DNA from: Betaproteobacteria bacterium
GTDB lineage: Bacteria > Pseudomonadota > Gammaproteobacteria > Burkholderiales > Burkholderiaceae_C
DNA: 5,192 nucleotides
Direction of reading: 5' to 3'
Assembly (NCBI GenBank): GCA_009927195.1
Contig: RFNL01000286.1
Location: 1 to 5,192 of the forward strand
Below are positions 1 to 5,192 of the stretch, one piece after another (positions within the stretch are counted from its first letter, which is position 1; every line of letters begins with the position of its first letter). Made by a program: the position numbers and the translations under genes. The notes beneath the pieces are model-generated. The model was not told the origin of the DNA and searched no databases. It worked only from the letters and a program-made list of their open reading frames with translations.

Positions 1-1113
1 TCGTGCACCCGTTTTTCGCGCCAGCGCCTTTTTGGCAATGGCTTTGAGCGCATTGGGGCGAATTTCCAAGTCCACGCCCTCCATCGCCAACAGTTTGCTG
101 TACTGTTTGACCAATGCATTTTTGGGTTCGGTGAGGATTTGCACCATGGCATCTTCTGTCAATTCGCTCAAAGTGGCCACAATGGGCATGCGCCCAACCA
201 ATTCGGGAATCAAGCCAAATTTGATCAGATCTTCCGGCTCGACCTCGCGAAACACATCGGTCAGGCTGCGCTGCAATTTGCTTTTCACCGAGGCCCCGAA
301 ACCAATGCCAGAGGCTTCGGTGCGGCTTTCAATGACCTTTTCCAAACCCGCAAACGCACCCCCACAAATGAATAAGATGTTGGTGGTATCGACCTGCAAG
401 AAGTCTTGGTTAGGGTGTTTGCGCCCGCCTTGCGGCGGCACGCTGGCCATGGTGCCTTCGATCAATTTGAGCAATGCTTGCTGAACACCCTCACCCGACA
501 CATCGCGGGTGATGGAAGGGTTGTCGGACTTGCGAGAAATTTTGTCGATTTCATCGATGTAGACAATGCCCCGCTGGGCACGGTCGATGTCGTAATTGCA
601 GCTTTGCAATAACTTTTGGATGATGTTTTCGACGTCCTCGCCCACATATCCGGCTTCGGTCAAGGTGGTGGCATCGGCCATCACAAAAGGCACATCGAGC
701 ATGCGCGCCAAGGTCTGGGCCAAAAGGGTTTTGCCAGAACCGGTGGGGCCAATCAGCAAAATATTGCTCTTGGTGAGTTCAACCTCGTCTTTTTTAGATT
801 TTTCTTTGTGGCGAAGTCGCTTGTAGTGGTTGTAGACCGCGACCGCCAGAGAACGCTTGGCCACTTCTTGGCCAATGACGTAGTTATCCAGGTTGTTTTT
901 GATTTCCTGCGGGGTGGGCAGGTCACCCCGGGCATCGCGGGCCACAGAGTCTGCGGGCAATTCATCGCGAATGATCTCGTTGCACAGGTCTATGCATTCA
1001 TCGCAAATGAAAACCGAAGGCCCAGCTATCAGCTTTTTGACCTCATGCTGGCTCTTTCCACAAAAAGAGCAGTACAAGGTTTTGTCGCTGGAGTTCGATT
1101 TTTTATCGGCCAT
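1..1113 (-). CDS. clpX: ATP-dependent Clp protease ATP-binding subunit ClpX, C-terminus cut by window edge
   Basis: ClpX is the cytoplasmic AAA+ unfoldase that recognises substrates such as ssrA-tagged proteins, unfolds them with ATP and feeds them to ClpP. The frame is open from ATG at 1113 to the left edge, giving 371 residues; the family is usually about 420, so roughly 50 C-terminal residues are missing. The N-terminal zinc-binding domain shows Cys15, Cys18, Cys37 and Cys40. The AAA+ core has Walker A GPTGSGKT (122-129), pore loop GYVG (155-158), Walker B with Asp187-Glu188, an RKH loop (231-233), the ClpP-docking IGF motif (270-272), an arginine finger in GRMP (Arg308) and the start of sensor 2, GAR, at the very edge (369-371). 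The start is fixed by a good Shine-Dalgarno sequence and by the family N-terminus (MADKKS followed by the zinc finger). It lies 101 bp downstream of clpP in the same direction. In this group lon often follows, but that lies outside the window. No internal stop or frameshift is seen. Confidence 0.97.
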   Translation of the reverse strand, partial: MADKKSNSSDKTLYCSFCGKSQHEVKKLIAGPSVFICDECIDLCNEIIRDELPADSVARDARGDLPTPQEIKNNLDNYVIGQEVAKRSLAVAVYNHYKRLRHKEKSKKDEVELTKSNILLIGPTGSGKTLLAQTLARMLDVPFVMADATTLTEAGYVGEDVENIIQKLLQSCNYDIDRAQRGIVYIDEIDKISRKSDNPSITRDVSGEGVQQALLKLIEGTMASVPPQGGRKHPNQDFLQVDTTNILFICGGAFAGLEKVIESRTEASGIGFGASVKSKLQRSLTDVFREVEPEDLIKFGLIPELVGRMPIVATLSELTEDAMVQILTEPKNALVKQYSKLLAMEGVDLEIRPNALKAIAKKALARKTGAR

Positions 1114-1118
1114 GAATG

Positions 1119-1126
1119 CCTTCCTT
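1119..1126 (-). promoter_or_regulatory. ribosome binding site of clpX
   Basis: Read on the minus strand this is AAGGAAGG, a close match to the anti-Shine-Dalgarno complement, ending 5 bases before the ATG at 1113. It supports that ATG as the clpX start and shows that clpX can be translated independently of clpP. Confidence 0.75.
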
Positions 1127-1143
1127 GCTCGGGGTTTGACCAA

Positions 1144-1149
1144 ATGATA
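1144..1149 (-). promoter_or_regulatory. possible -10 element of a clpX promoter
   Basis: The minus strand reads TATCAT, five of six matches to the sigma-70 -10 consensus. A start about 7 bases downstream would give a leader of roughly 24 bases that just includes the clpX ribosome binding site. No good -35 element is seen at 16-18 bases upstream, and no sigma-32 motif is recognised. The rest of the 101-bp clpP-clpX gap holds only short hairpins, such as an 11-bp odd palindrome at 1175-1185. This is a weak call; clpX may simply be read from the upstream genes. Confidence 0.2.
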
Positions 1150-1202
1150 ACCAATTCAACTCAGCCAATTCGCGCCAGGCCCTGGACGGCAAGCAACCCG
1201 AG

Positions 1203-1228
1203 GCGACCCAAGCGTCAGGGTCGCTTGG
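1203..1228 (-). other. two overlapping alternative hairpins spanning the clpP stop codon
   Basis: Two perfect 7-bp stems share this segment and exclude each other. One pairs 1203-1209 (gcgaccc) with 1218-1224 (gggtcgc) around an 8-base loop that contains the clpP stop. The other pairs 1208-1214 (ccaagcg) with 1222-1228 (cgcttgg) around a 7-base loop. Neither is followed by a T-run on the minus strand, so this is not a standard intrinsic terminator. A role in RNA processing or in tuning clpX levels is possible but unproven. Confidence 0.4.
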
Positions 1229-1823
1229 CAATGACCTGATCGACCAAACCATAGTCTTTGGCCTCGTCAGAGGACAGGTAATAGTCGCGCTCGGTATCGC
1301 GTTCAATTTTTTCCAGCGGTTGGCCCGTGCGGTCGGCCAAAATTTTATTCAGTTGCTCACGAGTTTTGAGAATTTCGCGGGCATGGATCTCAATTTCAGT
1401 GGCTTGGCCCTGGGTTCCACCCAAGGGCTGATGGATCATGACCTTGGAATTGGGCAAACAAAAACGCTTGCCTTTCGCGCCAGCGGCCAACAAAAACGCA
1501 CCCATGCTGGCGGCCATGCCAATGCACAGGGTGGAAACCTCGGGCTTGATGAAATTCATGGTGTCGAAAATCGCCATGCCGGCGCTGACCGAACCACCGG
1601 GGGAATTGATGTAGAGCGAAATGTCTTTATCGGGGTTTTCGCTTTCCAAAAACAACAATTGGGCCACCACCAAATTGGCGGTTTGGTCATTGACACCCCC
1701 GACCAGAAAAACAACCCTCTCGCGCAACAAACGCGAGTAGATGTCATACGAGCGCTCTCCACGACCGGATTGCTCGATGACGATGGGCACCATGCCCAAT
1801 GCTTGTGTGTCTGAGGCGTTCAT
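1215..1823 (-). CDS. clpP: ATP-dependent Clp protease proteolytic subunit ClpP
   Basis: ClpP is the cytoplasmic serine protease (peptidase family S14) that forms a double heptameric barrel and degrades proteins delivered by ClpX or ClpA. The 202-residue product is of normal length. The catalytic triad is visible: Ser106 in GMAASMGA, His131 in MIHQP and Asp180 in ERDYYLS. The oxyanion-side motif NSPGGSV is at 73-79. The head-domain region (about 123-160) carries the usual QPLGG and helix E sequence. A short N-terminal stretch of about seven residues before ALGMVPIVIEQ could be a propeptide, as in E. coli, where ClpP is self-processed. The ATG shares four bases with the tig stop codon, and only a weak GGGA lies 8 bases upstream (1832-1835), so translation is probably coupled to tig. 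clpX follows in the same direction, matching the shared function. No missing residue or frameshift is seen. Confidence 0.98.
   Translation of the reverse strand: MNASDTQALGMVPIVIEQSGRGERSYDIYSRLLRERVVFLVGGVNDQTANLVVAQLLFLESENPDKDISLYINSPGGSVSAGMAIFDTMNFIKPEVSTLCIGMAASMGAFLLAAGAKGKRFCLPNSKVMIHQPLGGTQGQATEIEIHAREILKTREQLNKILADRTGQPLEKIERDTERDYYLSSDEAKDYGLVDQVIAKRP
1820..1823 (-). promoter_or_regulatory. ATGA stop-start overlap coupling tig and clpP
   Basis: On the minus strand ATGA holds the clpP start (ATG, 1823-1821) and the tig stop (TGA, 1822-1820). With only a weak GGGA Shine-Dalgarno upstream, ribosomes finishing tig probably reinitiate on clpP. This ties the amount of protease subunit to the amount of chaperone translated from one mRNA. 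Confidence 0.7.
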
Positions 1824-3133
1824 GCAGTTTGTCCCATCAATTCTTCAAATGAAATGGCCACATCGCTGACCTTGGCGTGCTCCATCACATGGTTGGTCAC
1901 ATTGGCTTCGATCACAATGGCTTCCACCTCGGCCAAGCGGCGGTTGTCTGAGTAGTACCAGCGCACCACGTCAGCGGGTTTTTCGTAACTGGCCGCCAAC
2001 TCCTCAATGTGTTTTTTGATTTGCTCAGCGCTGGCTTGCAACTGATAGGTTCGCACCAACTCGGCGACCACCAACCCTAATCGCACCCGGCGCTCGGCCT
2101 GTGGGCGAAAGACATCTTCGGGAATGGGTGCATTGTCTGCGTCTTTGATGCCACGTTGTTTGAGGTCGGCGCGGGCACTTTCGATCATGCGGTCCACTTC
2201 GGCTTGAACGCTGGATTTGGGCAGGTCCAATTCAGCCTTGGCCGCCAAGGCATCCAAGGCCACTTGTTTGTTGCGGGCCAACAAGCGGGCATTGAGTTCA
2301 CGCTGTAAATTTTTGCTGATGTCTTCACGCAGACCGGCCACAGTGGGGTTGGGCACGCCCAGGGCAGCGGCCAGCGCATCGTCTACGGCCGGCAAGTGGG
2401 CCACCTCGATTTTTTTTAAGGTGACCAAAAAATCAGCTTGTTTGCCCGCCACATCTTTGCCATGGTAGTCATCGGGAAAGTTCAGTGGAAAGGTCTTGCT
2501 CTCGCCGGTTTTCATGCCGAGAACGGCTTGTTCAAACTCTTTGAGCATTTGGCCTTGGCCCAACATGAATTGAAAGCCTTCGGATTTACCGCCATCAAAC
2601 AACTCGCCGTCGATCTTGCCTTCAAAGTCGATGGTGACACGGTCACCATCTTCGCTGCCAACGTTGGCGGGGCGCTGGGTGTATGTGCTGCGTTGCTTGC
2701 GCAAAATTTCAATGGTGCGCTCGATGGCCTCCTCACTGACTTGCGAGGTGTGGCGCGCGATTTCCAAGGTGGCCATTTCAGGCATTTTGACCTCGGGATA
2801 AACCTCGAACACGGCATCAAAGGCCAATTCGCCCTCAGGTGCGCCCTCTTTCTCGCTGATGCGGGGTTGTCCGGCCACGCGCAACTTGGCTTCGTTGGCC
2901 GCCACCGAAAAGGCCTCGCCCACCTTGTCGTTCATCACTTCGTACTGAACCGAGTAGCCATAACGCTGTGCGACGATGTTCATCGGGACTTTACCGGGGC
3001 GAAAGCCATCGATCTTGACTTGTCGGGCCAAACGTTTGAGCCTTGCGGTGACCTCGGACTGAATGGCATTGACCGGCAGGGTCAAGGTCATTTTGCGCTC
3101 GAGTTTTTCCAAATTTTCGACGACAACGGTCAT
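1820..3133 (-). CDS. tig: trigger factor, ribosome-associated chaperone and peptidyl-prolyl isomerase
   Basis: Trigger factor binds the large ribosomal subunit near the exit tunnel and shields nascent chains. The 437-residue product is of family length and shows the three expected parts. The N-terminal ribosome-binding domain (about 1-115) has the signature loop GFRPGKVP at 43-50, including the Phe44-Arg45 pair used for ribosome contact in E. coli. The FKBP-type isomerase domain (about 159-243) starts at GDRVTIDFEGKIDG and contains FMLGQGQML and FPDDYHGK. The C-terminal substrate-binding arms (about 244-437) are charged and mostly helical in appearance, ending MGQTA. The start at 3133 is supported by AAGGAG six bases upstream. 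It lies 59 bp after tRNA-Leu and overlaps clpP by 4 bp, so tig, clpP and perhaps clpX form an operon. An A8 tract lies at the boundary between the isomerase and C-terminal domains and is described separately. Confidence 0.98.
   Translation of the reverse strand: MTVVVENLEKLERKMTLTLPVNAIQSEVTARLKRLARQVKIDGFRPGKVPMNIVAQRYGYSVQYEVMNDKVGEAFSVAANEAKLRVAGQPRISEKEGAPEGELAFDAVFEVYPEVKMPEMATLEIARHTSQVSEEAIERTIEILRKQRSTYTQRPANVGSEDGDRVTIDFEGKIDGELFDGGKSEGFQFMLGQGQMLKEFEQAVLGMKTGESKTFPLNFPDDYHGKDVAGKQADFLVTLKKIEVAHLPAVDDALAAALGVPNPTVAGLREDISKNLQRELNARLLARNKQVALDALAAKAELDLPKSSVQAEVDRMIESARADLKQRGIKDADNAPIPEDVFRPQAERRVRLGLVVAELVRTYQLQASAEQIKKHIEELAASYEKPADVVRWYYSDNRRLAEVEAIVIEANVTNHVMEHAKVSDVAISFEELMGQTA
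2408..2434 (-). repeat. AT-rich inverted repeat with an A8 tract inside tig
   Basis: On the plus strand gatttttt (2408-2415) is the exact reverse complement of aaaaaatc (2427-2434), and between them lies the odd palindrome ggtgacc (2420-2426). On the coding strand the run at 2410-2417 is eight A residues read as TTA AAA AAA ATC, coding for Leu239-Lys-Lys-Ile242. This places a slippery A AAA AAA heptamer in frame at the junction of the isomerase and C-terminal domains. It is a sequence feature seen directly; any functional role is inference. Confidence 0.5.
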
Positions 3134-3139
3134 TTTTCT

Positions 3140-3145
3140 CTCCTT
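3140..3145 (-). promoter_or_regulatory. ribosome binding site of tig
   Basis: The minus strand reads AAGGAG six bases before the ATG at 3133, followed by AGAAAA. It is a strong, well-placed site that fixes the tig start and suggests efficient translation. Confidence 0.85.
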
Positions 3146-3160
3146 TTCGGGTGCGGTACG

Positions 3161-3173
3161 CCCTCTCAGAGGG
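3161..3173 (-). other. 13-bp odd palindrome between tRNA-Leu and tig
   Basis: The sequence ccctctcagaggg is a perfect dyad with six paired positions around one centre base; as RNA it would form a 5-bp stem with a 3-base loop. No T-run follows on the minus strand, so it is not a standard terminator for the tRNA. It could be a small processing hairpin or an operator-like site. The rest of the 59-bp spacer contains no recognisable -10 or -35 element. Confidence 0.35.
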
Positions 3174-3192
3174 TTGGTCCAGCGGGGGCATT

Positions 3193-3279
3193 TGGTGCGC
3201 GGGGGGGGACTCGAACCCCCACAGTGTTGCCACCGTCAGGACCTAAACCTGGTGCGTCTACCAATTTCGCCACCCGCGC
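3193..3279 (-). tRNA. tRNA-Leu, anticodon UAG, CCA encoded
   Basis: This 87-base gene folds as a class II tRNA. The acceptor stem GCGCGGG (3279-3273) pairs perfectly with CCCGCGC (3203-3197), followed by A73 and a genomic CCA (3195-3193). The D arm reads GCG-AAATTGGTAGA-CGC, and the anticodon loop is TTTAGGT with TAG at 3245-3243, which reads CUA and, by wobble, other CUN leucine codons. There is a long variable arm with a GGTG/CACT stem, as expected for leucine, and a T arm GGGGG-TTCGAGT-CCCCC. It resembles the E. coli tRNA-Leu(UAG) closely in the D arm and anticodon region. One oddity is that the outermost anticodon-stem pair is C27 opposite A43, a mismatch. It lies 59 bp upstream of tig in the same direction, and its 5' flank contains a stem-loop. 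Confidence 0.97.
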
Positions 3280-3297
3280 GGGATTGCAAAACAGCAA

Positions 3298-3324
3298 CGG
3301 GTGGCCTGTGCAACAGTCCACCCG
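3298..3324 (-). other. strong stem-loop just upstream of tRNA-Leu
   Basis: Positions 3298-3304 (cgggtgg) pair exactly with 3318-3324 (ccacccg). After a single mismatch (3305 and 3317), 3306-3309 (ctgt) pairs with 3313-3316 (acag) around a 3-base loop: 11 pairs in all. On the minus strand it is followed by TTGCTGTTTTGC, which is T-rich but not a clean T-run, and it ends 18 bases before the tRNA 5' end. It could be a weak terminator for the RND gene or a structure in the precursor tRNA leader. The 7-base arm repeats part of the tRNA 5' end. Confidence 0.5.
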
Positions 3325-3345
3325 CCTGAAATCGGTCAGTGCTTC

Positions 3346-3351
3346 ATTCTA
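3346..3351 (-). promoter_or_regulatory. possible -10 element for tRNA-Leu (and tig)
   Basis: The minus strand reads TAGAAT, five of six matches to the sigma-70 -10 consensus, placed so that a transcript would start near 3339 and carry a leader of about 60 bases before the tRNA. At 16-18 bases upstream there is no good -35 hexamer (CCATAG or neighbours). It lies in the only gap available for a promoter of the tRNA outside the RND coding region, which supports the call somewhat. Confidence 0.35.
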
Positions 3352-3386
3352 CCCGCTTGAAAAAGCCACTATGGTGTTGACAAAAA

Positions 3387-5192
3387 CTATCGCCGAACCC
3401 TGAACCATGCGGCATACATGGCGGGCAAGCTGAGCAAAGTCAGGGCGGTGGCAACGATCAGTCCGCCCATGATGGCCACGGCCATCGGGCCCCAAAAAAC
3501 GCTGCGCGACAAAGGGATCATGGCCAGCACCGCGGCAGCAGCGGTCAACACAATGGGTCGCAAACGGCGCACGGCAGCTTCCACAATGGCATCCCAGGTG
3601 GGCACGCCACGGACTCGATCTTGCTCGATTTGATCGATCAAAATCACCGCATTGCGCTGGATCATGCCCATCAAGGCGACCACACCCAGCAAGGCCACAA
3701 AACCAAAAGGACGGTTCAAGGCGAGCAAAGCCGCGGCCACACCGGCAATGCCCATGGGACCGGTCAAAAACACCAGCACTGAGCGGCTGAAGCTTTGCAG
3801 TTGAAGCATCAACAAGGTGAAGATGAGAAACAGCATCAAAGGCACGCCCGCCGCAATGGCGGAGGATCCTTTGGAGCTTTCCTCCACCGCACCAGCGACT
3901 TGCACTTGATAGGCACCCTCGCCACGGCCAGCCCATTGAGCCTGCAAGGCCTTGAGCGCGGGCAAAATTTGTTCGGTCACGGTGGCACCTTGCAAGCCTT
4001 CGGCAATGTCAGATTGCACGGTAATGGCATAGGTGCGGTTTTCACGCCACATGACCCCAGGTTCCCAGACAAATACCGGTTTGGCAATTTGGGTCAGCGG
4101 AATGGACTTGCCAGTGGCCGTGGCGATGTAGGCGTTGCCCACATCGCTGATGGCGTCGCGCTCAGACAAAGGCTGGCGCAACACAATATCAATCAAGCGA
4201 TCGCCCTCGCGGAACTGCCCCACGGAAGTGCCAGTGAACAAGGTGCGGGTGGCCTGGGCAATCGACTGACTGGTCACGCCCAAGGCCCGGGCCTTGTCTT
4301 GGTCCACCTCCAAACGCAGGGCTTTGACCGACTCGTTCCAGTTGTCATTCACCCCACGGGTGTTGGCATTGTTGCGCATGACCGCCTTGACCTCATCTGC
4401 GCGTTGACGCAAGACCAAGGGATCGGTCCCAACCACCCGAAACTGCACCGGGTAAGGCACAGGGGGTCCATTGGGCAACAGTTTGACCCGCGTCCGCGCC
4501 TCGGGATGGGCCCGGGCCATCCAAAGGGGCAAGTCCAAGCGCAACGCTTCGCGCTGCTTCAAGTCTTTGGGCACGATGATGAATTGCGACACATTGGTCT
4601 GCGGAAACACCAAGTCCAACGGCAGGTAAAAACGCGGCACACCCGAACCCACCCACAAGGTCACGCTTTCCACACCGGGCATGGCCAACAATTCCTGTTC
4701 CACCGAACGGGCCACGGCTTCATTGGCCTGCACGGTGGTGCCTTCTGGGAACCACAGGTCCATCATGATTTCAGGGCGACTCGAGTCGGGGAAAAACTGC
4801 TGCTGCACCCGGCCCATGCCCACCAGCCCCAACCCCAACAAGGCCAGGGTCACGACAATGGTGCTCCATCGGTATCGCACACAGGCATTGACCGTGCGGC
4901 GAAACCATCCATAAAACGGTGAATCAAATAATTCTTCATGGCCATGGGCTGAAGTTGATCGGGGTTGCTTGAGCAGCAAAGTCCCCAAATAGGGCACGAA
5001 AAACACCGAGACCCACCAACTGAGCAACAAAGCCATGACAGTGACGGCAAAAATCGCAAAGGTGTATTCACCCACGGTGGACTTGGCCATGCCAATGGGC
5101 AAAAAGCCGGCGGCAGTGATCAAGGTGCCGGTGAGCATGGGCATCGCGGTTACATCGTAGGCGAATGTGGCCGCGCGCACCTTGTCAAAGCC
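3387..5192 (-). CDS. RND-family efflux transporter permease subunit, N-terminus outside window
   Basis: This is the C-terminal 601 residues of an inner-membrane, proton-driven RND pump (AcrB superfamily), which would act with a periplasmic adaptor and outer-membrane channel. The frame is open to the right edge, ending in TAG at 3387-3389. Family members have about 1,020-1,050 residues, so some 420 N-terminal residues, including the TM4 aspartates of the proton relay, are not visible. In fragment numbering: TM5 (about 14-36, with TLITAAGFLPIG), TM6 (43-66), TM7 (111-127), a large second periplasmic region (about 130-440, with FFPDSSRPEI, PVQFRVVG and GTSVGQFREGDR), then TM8 (448-466), TM9 (471-492), TM10 (497-520), TM11 (543-560) and TM12 (570-592). 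TM10 has Arg513 where AcrB has Lys940. No start codon should be assigned within the window. The substrate cannot be told; the sequence is of the multidrug or hydrophobe type (HAE1-like, near TriC-type pumps from memory), not obviously a metal pump. Its relation to the downstream tRNA is probably only positional. Confidence 0.93.
   Translation of the reverse strand, partial: GFDKVRAATFAYDVTAMPMLTGTLITAAGFLPIGMAKSTVGEYTFAIFAVTVMALLLSWWVSVFFVPYLGTLLLKQPRSTSAHGHEELFDSPFYGWFRRTVNACVRYRWSTIVVTLALLGLGLVGMGRVQQQFFPDSSRPEIMMDLWFPEGTTVQANEAVARSVEQELLAMPGVESVTLWVGSGVPRFYLPLDLVFPQTNVSQFIIVPKDLKQREALRLDLPLWMARAHPEARTRVKLLPNGPPVPYPVQFRVVGTDPLVLRQRADEVKAVMRNNANTRGVNDNWNESVKALRLEVDQDKARALGVTSQSIAQATRTLFTGTSVGQFREGDRLIDIVLRQPLSERDAISDVGNAYIATATGKSIPLTQIAKPVFVWEPGVMWRENRTYAITVQSDIAEGLQGATVTEQILPALKALQAQWAGRGEGAYQVQVAGAVEESSKGSSAIAAGVPLMLFLIFTLLMLQLQSFSRSVLVFLTGPMGIAGVAAALLALNRPFGFVALLGVVALMGMIQRNAVILIDQIEQDRVRGVPTWDAIVEAAVRRLRPIVLTAAAAVLAMIPLSRSVFWGPMAVAIMGGLIVATALTLLSLPAMYAAWFRVRR

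Noticed and set aside
1175..1185. 11-base odd palindrome ccaggccctgg between clpP and clpX
   Set aside because: As RNA it gives only a 4-bp stem, lacks a T-run and matches no known operator; short dyads of this kind are common in GC-rich DNA.
616..1239. Plus-strand open frame of 207 codons opposite clpX
   Set aside because: It is antisense to an intact clpX with all expected motifs and runs past the clpX start into the clpP 3' end; no recognisable product.
3193..3279. tRNA-Leu as an integration site for a mobile element
   Set aside because: The tRNA 3' end is followed directly by tig, with no integrase, no repeated tRNA 3' end and no atypical genes on either side.
3356..3378. Possible intrinsic terminator after the RND gene (short dyad followed by TTTTT on the minus strand)
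   Set aside because: The dyad around CCATAGTGG gives only about three base pairs, too weak for an intrinsic terminator despite the following T-run.
3376..3381. Plus-strand TTGACA, a perfect -35 hexamer
   Set aside because: There is no fitting -10 element or plus-strand gene downstream; it overlaps the region around the RND stop codon and is likely chance.
2438..3403. Plus-strand open frame of 321 codons opposite tig and the tRNA
   Set aside because: It runs across the tRNA gene and the tig start region on the opposite strand; trigger factor is unmistakable on the minus strand.
3795..4922. Long plus-strand open frame of 375 codons opposite the RND gene
   Set aside because: It is antisense to a clearly conserved RND coding region, has an unusual His/Gln/Gly-rich composition typical of a shadow frame, and matches no family I recognise.

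Overview
This window looks like a piece of a betaproteobacterial chromosome, most likely Burkholderiales and Comamonadaceae-like. That placement rests on my recognition of the ClpX, ClpP and trigger factor sequences, a moderately high GC content judged by eye, and the gene order tRNA-Leu, tig, clpP, clpX. It is an inference; no database search was possible. Every gene I can support lies on the minus strand, so transcription runs from the right end of the window to the left.

Layout in transcription order. First comes the C-terminal 601 residues of an RND-family efflux pump inner-membrane subunit (3387-5192), whose N-terminal part is outside the window. Next is a 107-bp gap (3280-3386) with a possible -10 element and a strong stem-loop. 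Then comes a complete tRNA-Leu with anticodon UAG and an encoded CCA end (3193-3279), and a 59-bp spacer with a good ribosome binding site. Then tig, trigger factor (1820-3133), overlaps clpP, the protease subunit (1215-1823), by four bases. After a 101-bp gap comes clpX, the ATPase unfoldase (1-1113), which is cut by the left edge after 371 residues.

The biological core is a standard protein quality-control cluster. Trigger factor meets nascent chains at the ribosome exit. ClpX unfolds tagged or damaged proteins and threads them into the ClpP barrel for degradation. The key residues of ClpP (Ser106, His131, Asp180), of ClpX (zinc cysteines, Walker A and B, pore loop, IGF loop, arginine finger, sensor 2) and of trigger factor (ribosome-binding loop) are all visible, so these genes look functional. 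The RND gene is probably a separate unit concerned with export of small molecules.

I see no mobile element, CRISPR array, phage gene or unknown system. The points worth a second look are small: an A8 slippage-prone tract at the domain boundary of trigger factor, a stem-loop in front of the tRNA that repeats part of the tRNA's own 5' end, the lack of any visible terminator or promoter between the tRNA and tig, and overlapping alternative hairpins at the clpP stop codon.
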